64,000 nt of DNA from Cucumis sativus (lineage: Eukaryota; Streptophyta; Magnoliopsida; Cucurbitales; Cucurbitaceae), in contig NC_026657.2 in the NCBI RefSeq assembly GCF_000004075.3, positions 34,644,732 to 34,708,731 of the forward strand. The letters are read 5' to 3'. Below, piece by piece: positions 22,489 through 37,400 of this stretch. The translations under genes and the position numbers were made by a program. Within the stretch, counting starts at the first letter, position 1. Each line of letters begins with the position of its first letter. The notes beneath the pieces were generated by a model, which ran no database searches, was not told the DNA's origin, and saw nothing but the letters and a program-made list of their open reading frames with translations.

Positions 22489-25400
22489 CTAAGTGATGAT
22501 GTTCATGTTTGCAAGTCTAAGCTGCTCCCCAAATGGCAAGAAGTCCTTCAAAGAAACGCATGTATTATGCGTCACATCTAATAGTGAAGTAGCTGCATCA
22601 ATTTCACTTTCATCAATAGGTTGGGAGCCATGTGTGCCATCCACATTCGGAGACTGGGTGGCCAGATAGATGCGTTCGGTCGAGGCAAATAGACATGAAG
22701 CAACGGACTCCGCAATGGAACTCCAGGCAGATGTGTACAGAAGAGAATTAAGGGTGACTGGCAGATTGTTCAACACATTTTGAGGGTCCAGAGTGAGTAG
22801 AGGCATATATTTGCTAAAGCTACTTGATAGTAAAGCAACAAATTGGATTGCCTGCAAAAGAAAACATCAAAACGTTTCAACACCATCAAATTCAGTGTAC
22901 TTTGGGATATGTTGAGCACCATTTCTATAAAAGAAAGTGATGAATTTGAACACTAGATAAAGTTCTCTCATAATATTCAGCCCACTCTAATTTTTGAGAA
23001 AAGCGTTCTCTAGTTTTTGAGAAAATACAACATTGCTCTAAGCAGTATGATTCTTCGTGTTTCTACCTTCAGCTCACTATTAACAGTTTAATCATTATAT
23101 TTCCATACCTAATGGAGTTTGTTGTAGAATATGGTGTTATCTGAGGTAAACTAAGTCGGATGGGACTAAAACAATAGCTTATTTTGTCCATGAATCATGT
23201 TGTAATGAAGTTTATTGTCTAAACTTAAATGTGCTTGTTTCATTGCGTACCGTGGAAGGATGCACCGATACACAGCTAATTTCCACTACATCGACTACCC
23301 ATTGTCTCTTGACATTACCCTCTGCAATTTGAAGAGCTGCAACAACCTCAACTAGTACGTCCCACACGTCTGCAAATTAAAGGTCGGGTAAGTCAAAACA
23401 GGCAAGTAAATGGACATGAGAATGCGAGAAACCCTATGTGTTGAGATCGCATGCGCAATTTCTATTAGAGCATTCTAAAACATGCAATCGCCCCTCCATG
23501 GGACAGACTTTAATTATAATTTGGTTACTAAAATTTGTTCAAAAAATAACCTTGTGATTTCAAGTTCAGCATCAGGGTTTTCATTTTTCCTAGTTCGCTC
23601 ATTGGGAGAGAACCATTCCTTGTTAGCTTGGCTTTGGCTTTCATCTTTTTTAGAACTTCAAATAACTTCTGATCTTTTGGTACTAGATCATCGGATGAAA
23701 TCTGCACATGACACTTCCAAGTCAGAAACAAAAAACCGTTCTGCAAAGGTTTTACTGGCAAATACAACTAGTCGTCACGTAAATTTGAATGTTAGTCCCC
23801 TCCAATGAACACAATGGAAAAAATCTTATCAATATGAAGAGGTAGAGTGTACCTGAAGGAAGTTCAGCAACCAGGTCTGCCTTGCCTTGCTAAGGCATCT
23901 GATTGCCTCGGACCACTCTTTTGTGGAGTGTATTTCATCTACTTCTTTGTTGGTACTAGAGGACAATGTAGGTAACATGGTAAAAAGAACCACCATGAAG
24001 TCTTCAATATGAGCTATGCACTCCAATGAATTAAGATTAGCTTCGTCAAGACATTGGTAGAGCCCCTTCCAGCACGAGATGCATAGTAAATGCTTCTCAT
24101 AATTATACAGGAGTTGGTCCGAGTAAAAAGAAGACATGTAAATTTTCATGTCATTGAAAAGTTTTTCAACTCTTGCATTAGAGAACACTTTCATGAGACC
24201 TGCGAGATGAGTAAGCAGGCATGACTGCAGATTCAGCTCAAGTGTCCTAAACCTGGAGATGTCGGAGAGCTCATCGAGAAAAATAAGCAATTGGTCAAAT
24301 TGGTTTGCGTGGGCCAATGAGAACTTCAAGCATTCTTCCCTTACTATGCCCTTTCTAAGAGCAGAACTTGGTGGCACCAATTCAGCAACTTGGTCTTCAT
24401 ACCTCATGCAGCGCCTAATTATTGCTCCCCAGTCTAAGGACGGCAATCTGGGAGCTTGAGAAAGACACCGTAGTGTGGTTACTAGAGTCTCAGTATGTGT
24501 AGCTGTCCCTGTCTGGACTTTTGATGTATTAGATTTTTCAAATCAAACATTTTGACAATAAATTGTGCATGTAGCCAACAAACTACTAGAGAGAAAGATT
24601 GCATCGGTTTAATAAAGTGTTAATAAGAGTAGTGTGTGCTCTCAAAAGAAATGTCATGAGAACAGAGTGGACAATATTCGCAATACACAGTTCATTGATG
24701 CTCTCTTCAAATAATAAGAAGCAACTTTCATTCTTATCAAAATATACTCAAAAATGAAATTTGGAGAATAATAAAAGCTTCCTGAATTGTTGAATCAAGG
24801 TTAAGATGAACGTGGTTAGGAACAAAATGACAGCAATCTTTCGGGAAATTTGATCAGAGTCCAGAGGGTAAGTTGGTAACTGCGACAGCTTTGAAAATAA
24901 ATAGATTGGCACTAAACTCGTTATTTAGAAAATAAACATACTTTTCTTATATGAAAAAATTACTCTGCCACAGGCCAATTGGAACTCCTTTTCCCATTTC
25001 CTTAGGTAAGGAGAAAATGTTTTATCCTCCCCCTTCATGTATTATTTTCTTTATTATGGATTTATTTCTTATATGAAAATAGTAAGAGTAAACTATAAAT
25101 TCTTTAAAGGGAGAAAAAAGAATCCAGAATTTTAATTGCAGGAGACCAAAGGTGGATTAGGTAAAAAAAATGTCACCCAAGAAGCCAAGATAGATTAAAG
25201 AAAGCTACTTAAATTTTAAATTGCCAGTTTTATTCACCATTTTGATTTAAGCTCCTTAAAGAAGTACGATCATGTGGCATTTTTCCCAAACAGCTTGTTA
25301 CTTGTTTGGATTTTCCCAATGGAAAAGCTTCAAGAAATGGGCTGTGTAACATTAGACGTTTGATTCACTACGTAACCACGTAGGTCAATTCATTATTAGG

Positions 25401-28400
25401 GTGAACTTTTTTATGCAACTTGAATACTTAATAAATCTTGTATTTCAGTTTTAAGAAAGATCCTGACAAGTGAAAGAAAAAAACCTAGTAGTATTTCAGT
25501 CTTATGAGCGCCTGCCTTCTTAGCTATTTTCTGGCACATTCGCCTTGAGAAAAATGGAAGGAATTTTTAGGGATAGAAAGTTACAAACGCCTCTAGAGGA
25601 CAATTTTTTTCTTCAATGAGGTTCAACCACCTCCCTGAGTGCGTATCTGTAACTGAGATTTTTGTTACCATCCTCATTTCTTACTTTGAACAGTGGCTAT
25701 TTGTCTGGACTTCCTTAAGCTTGGACTGGTTTTTCTTTTAATTTTCCGCTTGTAGTGTATGGTTTTTCATAAATTAAAAGAAACGGGAGATGATGCATAA
25801 ATTAAATTAAAGATAAGGTTTTTCATAAATTAAATTAAAGATAAGGTTTTTCATAAATTAAAAGTATGCATGCAATTCATAGATTCAGACCAAAGCTAAA
25901 AGGAAAAACAAAAGAAACATACCTCTGAAAGATTCAGCTGCATTAGCCAATTGCATAGCCGCATTCCTACACCATCCGTAGGGAAATTTTGAGGTGAAGA
26001 TCTTGAATCAGATACATCTGTCTCTAAGTTCCGAAGGTTTGGAAATTCCTTTGACCAAATATTATGTCTAAGGAATGATAATGCCCATGCAGCATATTGC
26101 TGCAGCTTCTTGTCATCAGAGTTCTGTGCAACAAGATACAGCTCTTGGATGATTGATGTCAACAGTGGCTCACAAACGCGACTGGAAAGAAGTGGGCCCA
26201 GAAGATGGGAAGTCTCCTGTCCAGGAAATGCATTTTATAAGGGAACTAATTTCATAGTTAATAAAAGCATGACAACATAACAGAATGACATGTTACCTTT
26301 AAGTCATGTTCAGTTTGAACTGATGATATTGTAGGATGCACGTCGAACAAACTTCCAACACCCACTCCCATGGCAGTTACTACTCCAAGCATTCCACCAA
26401 AATGGATCAAAGGACTGTAAGGATTAGAATAACATCTTTTAAATAACTCCAGCAAGTCTTGGACACGTGCAACTTCAATAGAATGCACCCCCTCATTTAG
26501 AATGCCGGCAAGGAGGTTCCCTGCTCCTATGCATGATGCCATCAACAAATTCTGATGGGATGTACAAGATCTTTTAACAGGTAACAAGTCAGAAATAATC
26601 TCCTTATAGGCACTTATTAAATGGTCCAGTTCATCGCCATCCACCAACTCAAGTCTATGGCAAAACAATGTCATGGTTGGTAGTGCAAGACAGGATCCAA
26701 CAGAGAGAACTCTAATAGAAACTTCATCAAATGAACCAGAGCGTACAGAATTTCCATGAGGAAACCACGAGGAAATCAAGCTTTTGATCTTCAGGACAGC
26801 ATCATATGCTCCAATTTTGTACAGTGCACCGATGGTATTAGCCAGACCAAGGACTAGTCCAGCAACACCCCAGACATCGTCTTCTGGGTCACCATTCTTA
26901 TGCAACAGCTGAGAATCTACACTGATACCAGAAGAGTGTACTGGAACCAACGCAAAAAGATCTTCAAACATATCTTTAGAAGATCCCGTGAGCTGACATA
27001 TCATCAAAGATAAAGATCTAACTATAGTTCCCAGTAACTCTACTTCCTTTATCTTGGTTGTTTGCTTATCTCCACCCAAGTTTGATTTATCAACAATTCC
27101 AACCCCAGAAAAGAGATCATGGCTAGAATAGCCTAAGCCAACTCCACAAGCTCCTTTAACAAGAGTACTCTTGGTAACACTTAAAACCTAAAAAGGAGAT
27201 TTCACATTATTCAAAATCGAAAAAATAGAAAGTCAACAACAATCATAATCGATTAACATTGCAACCCCTTTATTTGCATAATACCATGCATAACAAAACA
27301 ATAATATTTTTTTAAAAAAAAATTGAAACAGAACTTTTCAATGATTGACAAAGCCCTCCTGACAAAAGAGGATATGCATACCTCAAGAAGTCCGGAGACA
27401 ATCTGAAATTTCAATTTATGGTCGGTCACATGTAGGCATCTAGAGATTATTCCAAGGGATATGGCAGATGACCATTGGTGAAGCTCATGCTCATGCTGGA
27501 ACAACCAATTTAACAGAAACTTAGAAGCAGTAGATTTCACAGCATGGGCAGCCTGAGGCAAGACCTGATAACGGAAAGGAAAAAACTACGATATTAGTAA
27601 TTTTTCAATTCATATCATCAAATATTGGCTTCTTATTGCAAGAAAGAGAAGAAAAAAACCCTCAAATTTTCATATTGTATGTCTACCACATCCACAATGA
27701 GCTGCTATGGTAAAAACTCACAGATCTAGAAATGCAAAAAGGCTAATTTTATTCCTGAAGCCCATGCCAAGAAGCTGGCCTCTCGATCTTAACACCCTAG
27801 TGATAATATAGCATTTCCATACGAATCTATACTTGAAATTAATAAACTTTAGAAATTTCACTGACATTTTGACAGAAATTCAAAGTTTCTTGACAACCAA
27901 ATTATGAAAGAGAAAGGTTGTGGAAGCAAAATATTACCATACAAAGTGCACCAATAGCTAGTGCCATATTTTCAGCACATCTTGGCAAAGCTTCTTCAGC
28001 AACATGTATTATTCTCTGAATGACAGGAATAACAATATTAATATCAACATTTCAACATTTTCAGAACTACTGTAAATAACTGACATGAAATTCAAGATAC
28101 TACAGAGGGCAACAGCAACAGGAACCTTCAAAATTTCGTTAGCCGCTTTAGAAGTTTTTTCTGAGATAACGACAGTATCTCTAACATCGGATGATAAAAC
28201 TTCAGACTTTAACCAGCGTTCCATAAATGCTTTCCATGATTCTAGGGCTAAGAGAGCCATGGCAATATTTCTTGAAAGTTGAAGAGAATCACCAATTTCA
28301 CGCATCGCATTCTCATAACTGGTGTGTTCATCTCGTGTTCTCTGAATAAAGAGCTATCTTGTTAAGGGAAAGGAAAAGAAATCAAAATAAAGGTTACCAA

Positions 28401-31400
28401 TTACAACTGCCTTACTCTTGTAGGATCATTCCCTTTTCTAGAAGAGAAAGAATGACAAAGCAGTGCAGCAGCAGGCAGTTGCCTGACATTACTTCTGACC
28501 CCTGAGAACAAATTTACAACTTAGCAATTCAAATAAACATAGGAGGGAACAGCTCAAAATATGAGTGGCTAAACTAATTCACCAAAGTTTCAAATTCAAT
28601 TGAATACAACACCCATCTTCCTAAGGAAGAAATGGAAAAACATAGGATTCAACCTTACCTTAGCACCCTATACTTCTGCTAATCTTCTAGTGGAAAGATT
28701 GCCTGTTATATTTCCTTTTCATTTTATGAGTTTTTTCCAATATGATTTGATAGTTACTGTTTTAAATGGTTACCGTGTTTTAAATATCTTAATGTAACCA
28801 TTTTTCCATTAATTTGAGTAGGTGTTGGTAATTAAATTGGTTTAAGATAAATATTTTGTTCTCACATCAACATAAACTAGTGACCATGAAATAGTAAATG
28901 GTACCTATGGCCTTCAATAGATCGAAACTACTTTTCCTAGTGTGGCTTCTATTTTTATCGAGTAAAGCAACATATTTCCAATAGGTACAAACAATTTCAT
29001 TTATGAAATGAAGATTAGTTTCTTATAGAAATTTTTAGTTCAATATATTTTTATGTATTAACCTTTTTTTAAAGTTTAGTGTGATCCCATTTAAATATTA
29101 ATTGAAGTGCATGAGTGGAGTGCACACAAAATGTGCAACATCTATACTTCATGCAGCATAGATTTATTAACGACCGAATATATTCCTTCAAAGTCAAGCA
29201 AATATAATGAAACAGAATGTTTCATAAAAGAAAAGAAGAGGGAAATGTTTCATAAACTAATTATTAAATATTTATACGGGTTGTGCAATATAAAATATTA
29301 TTAAATGTTTCTCATTTTGAAAAAAAATAAAAGAACACATGAAATTCTTGGTCATAACAGCTTCACCATTAATCATACAATACCTGAAGAAAAGACAAGT
29401 CGAGGAAAGACATCTAGTAGCTTCTCAATCTTGCTTCCAGCAACTCTCTTCTCCTTTACTAGTCGTCTTCGGTTACTGAAACACATTGGGAATGATTTGC
29501 CAATTATTTTCCAACAGCAATTGAAGCTGGAATTAGATTGTAGTAAATTCATGTCCTGACCTGTGCTCATGAAATATAATTTTAACCAGAAAGTCTTTTA
29601 TGGCACTGAGGACGTCCACATTTTTCTCAGTAAAAAGAACTGACGTGCTCTTTTCTTTAAAATCTTGAAAATTCCTCTCAAGAAGGGACACCTGGGAAAG
29701 CATGAATAACAAAACCAAAAGATTGAAAATAAAAAAAAAGTGAACCAATAAATCCAATGAGCGTAACCCTACCCAAATCACTACCAGAGAAAGAATTTGT
29801 GAGAATAACGGTGTATTAGTGGTTAGCTAAGGAGTTTGTTTGAATCTTTTCTTATAAATAGAAACGACTAGGGATAGAGATAGCCCTCTTGAAAGGCCGT
29901 TGGTAACTTGGTATTTTGTACCTTCTCTTATATTGCAATATATTTTTATCATTGAGTGGTCTTGTGTTTCTTTGTGTGTTCTTGGAGTTTCCTTGTTCAT
30001 CCCAGAAAGTAATGGGAAGTTTACTATAATCTACTAAGGGAAGCTTGAAAAGAAAAGAAATTGGAAGTTTGAATTTCAAACTAAATACTAAGGATACAGA
30101 GAGTGAGAGACTTGATGAAGCCCTCAAAACAACTAAGATATGCCCAAATAGCCCAAATAGCGATGTGCGTGAACAATTTAAATCTAAACGACTTTCAATG
30201 TTCACTGTAATGTGATGAGGGCGCTATGGGAATAGGAACCTAGTATAAGGGTTTTATTTTCGCTTCTTGTGGATGTGATGAGGGCGCTATGGGGTGTCAA
30301 CCTAGTTGAGATGCTCGGGTGCCCCTGCTGATCCCCTCTCTATTGCTCTTTGTATAACCCTCGTGTACATTGAGTTTTGTCTCTCTATTTCTCAATATTA
30401 ATAATAGTGAGTCTCACATCCTTTTCAAAAAAATATTCAATGTAATATGTGGTGTATAGCTGAAGATATACTACATACGATGTAAGGTGATGTTGGGGGA
30501 GCTCAAGCACCTGGGAAAGTTCTCTATACCTATGATCCAAAAGGGAGAAGGTAAGGAAGAAGAAGAAAATCTCAAGCGACAACAAGTCAAAAACCCAAGC
30601 TGAGAAGAGAGGACTTTGTTAGACCCCCAATATTATATCAGTACAGGAGGAGAGGAAATAAAAAGTAACACGTGAGGGTGAGGCACGTGTGAGTAATGGG
30701 TTGGTTAGTCATATAAATAAGTTTGTTAAGGGCGGGATAGGGATTATTGAGTATTTGGTATTTGAATCTTTCTGTTATTCCTTGAGAGAGAGGGAAACAG
30801 GGATTTGTTTTCTTTCTATTATTTCATTCAATAATATTGAATTCTTAGATAATTGCTACGAGTTCCATCAGACTTTTACTTTATTTGAACTTTTTTTTTA
30901 GAGGCAAGCAAATCTCTTTTATTAGATAAAAATGAGACTAAAGCTCATAGTACAAAACCATTATTTGAACATTTGCTCCTCTAAATCAACCTAGTTAGGG
31001 AATACCTTTCTAGTATTGCTAGAAATGCATAAACCCGCAGACTATGCAGAACAAGCAGAGTCACCAAGGACCCAACTATTTAGCTCGCTCTCAAAGAGCC
31101 ACATCTGAGTTCCAAATTCCAAGATTGGTTGTTGTCGTCTTAACATTCAAATAAAAAACACCTTTTTGTTGCTAAAAGATCCGGAAAGAAAGACTACAAA
31201 GTGGGTTGGTCAATCCAAATATCTTCCAAAATACTTATTTTAGTACCCACTCCAACTATGAATATAGTAAGCCAAACCACAGAGGGAAGCAGATTTTTGG
31301 CAAGGTTCACCTATGGTTTGTTCCCTTTTTCGGCTTTAACTCTTTCATTGTTCACCTGTGAGGATCAACACATCCATAAATACTAGAAATTACCTTTTCC

Positions 31401-34400
31401 CTAAAGAAATTTTCTTCTTGCGTGAATCTCGAAAGTCACTTCATCAGCACATACGTGTTTTGGTTATTGAGAGAAGCCACACCCACTCCTCTAAACCGAC
31501 ATGAGCAAGGATGTCCACTCCAAATAAAGTCTCTTTATCCACTTTTCCATAGACTTAATTACATTTTTCGGGGCTTTAAGGAGAGAGAAGTGATAGGTGG
31601 GTAAGCAATTACGAATAGACTAAGCAAGAGTGACTCTTCCCTTTCTGAAGATCAAAGAACAAAGAAGGAAACTCCTCCATCCCTCCAGCTAGGGAATCAA
31701 TCCTATACCCAGATGCCAGGGAGAAAGGTTAAATGGTTTGGCAATGGTCTTAGGCTAATTACTTCTTTTTTAACAACCAATCCATTGTTAAAATCACAGT
31801 GAGTCAGCCCTAATCATCTCAATACAATTGCTTCATCTATAAAAGAAGAAAAAGATGGCTAACAACTAGATAAATGGTTTCATTTTAAATTTTACCTCTT
31901 TTTTAAAATGAGAAAAACAACTTTCTTTGAGAAAAATTGAAAGAATACAAGGGAAAACAAAAAGAACCAGCCCACAAAATCACCCCAACTAAAAGAAGGG
32001 GGACCAACTGAGAAGAATGTCACTAATGGAATAATTACAAAATGACTTAGAAATTGAAGCCCAAAGGAACACATGAAATCTAATCAAAGACCAAACCTCA
32101 CTATGATCCCTTTCCCTACCACGAAACACCCAATCGTTCCTCTCCCCCCAAATATCCCAACACACCCCAACGATTCATAAAAAGTCCCCCCTCTCTTTGA
32201 AGGGCAGATGGAGGAGGAACTCCTCGATCGTCACACGAAACCCTTATGACCAACATGCCTAACTGATCTCTTGCATAAACAAATTCCACAAAGCACACGT
32301 ATATCGGCAATCCTAAAAAAGGTGATCGAGGTCTTCCTCCACCCTCCAACAAAGCAAGTAGCAAAAAGGCCCAACAAGAGTAGACCTCCTCCTCACAAGC
32401 CTATCCACTGTGTTAACCCGACCAACCAGAACTTGTCAGATGAAGAACCTAACTTTCTTGGGAACCTTGGTCCTCCAAACCACATTAAAAACATACTCAG
32501 AGGGCGAGGGATCCAACAACAAACTAAAAAAAGATTTACACAAGAACCCCTAACTCGGATTGGGGTTCCATCCTTCTCTCCCTGAGACTCCTGAACCAGA
32601 GAAAGAAGAGAGACAACCTATGTCGTTTCCCTATTGATCAAATTTATCAAACCTGACCAAAAGGTGCCAAGGTAAACTGACCTAATCCTAAGGCCTTAGC
32701 AGGGGACTAACTAAAAGAATGGGGACCAACTAAAAAGAATGTCATCAATGGGATAATTACAAAAGAACTTTGAAATCGAAGCCCAAAGGGACACATGAAA
32801 TCTAATCAAAGACCAAATTTTACCTCATATTGTGCTAAGGCATCAAAAGCCGAAGCCTTGGCCTTCGACCACTGCAAATCATGACTAGGAGAAGTTGATG
32901 TGCCAACAGCAAGAAGAATTCCTATTATGTTTTTTGAAGCTTCTGGATAGACCTCAGCATCAATTGCACCCCACCTGAGAAGCTTACAGAGGCTGCCAAA
33001 AAGCCAAGTTGTCCTCTTAAATAGATCAATAATACAAGTAGTTAAAAGTTGATTCAACTGTTTTTTAACTTAAACGATTTCAGTGTCAACCAAATTGGAA
33101 AGAAATATTTTCCCTCACATTGACTTTTTCATTAAATAGTTTGATTAGATAAAAGTGGTTGGAGGTCTGGGTCCCTATTTCGTTGCAAGCAAAAAGGGTT
33201 TTTTTTATTGTTGATTTTTTATAGAAATTGCAAGCAGAAGGGTTCATAAGTTTATTTTGTATCAATGAATGTCCTATAAAATAATAATAATCTCACATTG
33301 GTAAGAGTTAAAAGTACTTTTTTTCTTTTGATTTTCATAAAATCCAGTGGTAGTTCATTAGGAGCACCAACCTATTTGCAAGAACTGGATTTGCAGAATA
33401 GTCCAGTGGATTCTCCGCAATGACATCCCATGCAGTGTAAAAATCTGGAACGTTTATTATAAACTACTTAAGTCTAAACTATTTGATTAATGAAGTATGA
33501 ATAATTTAGGCACTGATAGATTAAAAGAAAATAACTTGTAGACAGTAAGTTTACCAATGACATCAGCTTCACATAGATGTGCAAGACCTTGAAATCCAAG
33601 AGCTTGATTGATAGGATCAGGGCTTTCTATGCATGCCTGTTAATTGAGAGGATATATTAAATCCATCTGTATTAGATGTGAAACAACAACAGGAAGAAAA
33701 AAATTCCAAGAAAGCCTTACTGAAACAGACAAGATAAGATCCACTCCTCTATCTGCATCTTTTCTGCAAACATCTCGAATTGAAGCAGATAAACTGAGAC
33801 AAATCTCTCCCTCACGGTTAAAGTCAGAAAATCCCTTTGGAAGCAGGACTCCCTAGAGGTGAAGAAGGTAATGGAGCATGATCACACATTTACGTATCAA
33901 GTAAACGTAAAAAAGAGGAAAGATGAGCCAATAACCCCATCCCCAAACCCCCAAGCACTCACACAAATATAAATGCAACTTACTTGCAGACTCCCAAATG
34001 CACGATCATTGATTTCCCAGGTTTGACATAGCAATCGAGTTGCTGTAGCATACAAGACTCTGGGAATGAAATGAACAATCAGAGATTAGAAGAAGCTATC
34101 TGAAAAGTAAGCCAGTCAGTACTAAAATAAATCCACCCTGTAGTATGAAACTTGTGACACTTATGGACCAACCAGAATATGTAACAGGAAATTGATGACT
34201 AAAATAATCCTAACTTCTCATCAACTGGAGCATCAGAGTCCTTGTGGCTGCTTTCTTTTTTAAAAAAAGAAAAGATACCACACTTTTCTGCCCCAAGATA
34301 CAAGAGGGTCAACTTAAGCTGGTGGCAGTCACTTGGTAACTGCAGTTCCTATTGCTAGTAGAGAGCTATGCTCTAGGAAACTCAATAGAGAACATAGCTT

Positions 34401-37400
34401 ACTTAACTAAGTGGTTCTAACACTTCACTTATAGAGTATTAAGGATTAAATTTATCATAACCCATTAGCTTAAGCTTTTGGGTTCATTAATGATTTAACA
34501 TGGTCTCAAAGAAACATATTACATATACAAAGGGCAAGGGCAAACCTTGTCATTTTCTTCCAATTAATTCTAATTACCACTTGTTGGGCCTCATGCAATT
34601 TCTCAAGTCCACAGGTGATAGGGAATATTGAAGTATTGATAAGAGATTAACTTTATTGTAATCTATTAGTTTATGTTTTTAGTGAGTGGTAATTCAAGAA
34701 GTATTTTGGAAACAAGTCAAAGCAAATACATATGTAGCTATAAGAGCCTGTTGTTCTGAATTTTTGAGTTATTTGCTAGTGCTCACGATCGATGCTTTGA
34801 TATCTTTAAGCTAGATTCTCTACTTTTGGGAAAGCTTGCACGGATACTTAACAAACTAAAGTATATGACAATCAACAACTAAATTAATACATGGTCATAA
34901 ACAGAAAAATAGCTGCTGGAAGAATTCCAAAAATTGCAATCTGATTGAAAGATGACCCGACTTGTCTAAATAGACTTAACCTCTCTAAATAGCCCTTATA
35001 TTTCATATAACAACAATCACTTGACTTATCTCATAAAAGATTGTATATGAGGCAAAGTGCCATTGGCAACTGGCCACGAAAGATGAACAAATAAATGAAA
35101 GTAAAACAAAACCATAAAAGATTACTTTAAAGCACTTACGGTTTTGAATCTTTACGAAGCATAGGTGAAATAGTTTCAACTATAAACGGAACCATTGCAC
35201 TGTGGGAAGCAAGGCTTGGAAGCAATCCCAAAAGTTTAAGCTGCATTAACATGAAAGAAGTATATGTAGATGTCTAGATAAAAAGACAAATAGTGGAACA
35301 AAAGGCACTATCCGAAATATTAACTATCCATGCCAAATATAAAGGTGTGAATAGTATACTGAAGAAACTTGTTTTTGTTGGAGAATAATGTCTAAAGGCT
35401 TCTAACGTATATATATACGTGCATATATTATAAGATCGAAAAATCAAAGATGATAGAAAATTTACTATTTTGTATAATAATCAATAATCTACAAAAATAT
35501 ATTAATATTTTACAGTTACAAGTGTATGATCCAAAGGTAAGTATTACAGTTAATAATGAATATCAACGACTCAAATGAACATTAACACATTCTCAAATGC
35601 AATGATGCAAAAAAGATCATGTTCAGACATGCTGAAAACTAGTCAGACCCCAGTGTAAAAAGAAAACTCACCACCATATCCTGGCGTTGAACATCTTTTC
35701 TTGAAAATATATTACAGTAAAAAAGAACTAAAAGCAGCAACTGAAATCCAATTTTTGGATCCAAAGTTCCAATTGCGGCTAGTAACTCTACAGCATCAGT
35801 TCCCAATGAATGATGCACCACCATAATGGAAGTGATTGCACCTACTAGGAAGGACATTTCTGCAACAGCATAGGCTAAAAGAATATCAATCATTTACCCC
35901 ATCAATCCATGAATGCCAAAATATAAAAACTCTTATTAAGACATGGTGAGTAACCCATCAAAAATGAATATTTATATTACCTTTAACAAATAATTCCTCA
36001 AATTGAGTGAGGGGCAAAAGGGATTTTCGTCTCTCGACAATCCATAATGAGTATTCTCTTAATTTAGATGTCCAACACTTTCTGGGCAAATCATTATCAT
36101 CTTTGCTATTACTCTGGCCATAAAGAGCAAAATCCAAAAAAAATCCACTGGACAGTGAAGAACGGCCCTGAGATAAAATTATTTAAATCTTATCAAATGT
36201 CAATCACCATTTCAAGCATCTTTCTGTACTTTTCAGCAACAATTACATGTTAGACAAAGAAAATACTCAAGACGTATGATTACAAGATTGACCTGGAACC
36301 ATAGCTTTTCCAAAAGCTGAACAACAATAGACCCAGGTGTCCTAATCGATGGAAACTGGAACCCCCGCTCCTCAACTTCGTCCTTTGTTGTCACTATTAG
36401 CCTCACCAACAACTTTTCTAACATCGAAAGCAATTCAGTTGCTGCCCCTTTAATGGATTTTGAAGGAGATGACATGAGACTGATGGCAGGAAAGACAAAT
36501 AGAAGTTCTTCACTTGGAACACGTGTTGTTGCCCTGTTGGCATATTCTGAAAAGTCATACAAATCATTATATATTCAACAATGTAGCAGTAAAGTGGACA
36601 ATGTCGAAAGAAATTTTCTTAGAACCAACTCCCAAAAGAATAAAATGTGAACATAAATAATAGGTACATGTAGGAGGTATTCAACTAAACAGCAAACATA
36701 CCACACTCAGCTTTCCACCGTAGGAGGGATACAAGAAGTTTCAATATCAATAATTGCTCATGTTCTAGCTCTGATTTGGTGAGGATTGTAAATAATGGTG
36801 GGAAGGCAGAAGATAGCTTTGGTACATATTGCATCCCAAGGTCCTTTTGTACGGACAACAAATATCTTGACAGTTCAAGAATGCGCTCACAGCCACAAAC
36901 GTGTCTGTCAAGGCATGCATACAGGGAGAGAACTGTATCTAACAATTCTATGCTGCTTTGTTGAGCCTCCATTTTGAGATGCTGGGTGAGGAAAAAAGAG
37001 CAGTTCAAAAGTTAAAACAGTGATTAAAATTTAAAATATTGTAATTGAACTAAGCCAGTGTCAAATCTATCAAAAAGTTTAACTAAACCTCCAAACTTCT
37101 GTGTAATCAATAAGAAGCAGAGACAAACAAAATAATCTAATATTTCACTGTGGTGAAAAATGGAACTACATACCGATCCATTGTTGACTACAAATCTTAA
37201 CATCACAGTACAAGCGTCCACCAAAGATTCCACCAAGTGTATGAAATTCCAAAAATCCTACAAATTTATGAAGAAATATGAACCTTATTGGTATAAGTCG
37301 AGTGCGGTAATTTGTATATTGATTAATGTGCTTGTTGTGTGAAACTCTTAAAATGATAAATATCAAGTTTAAATATTATAATCCAAAACATTCTCAAGAC

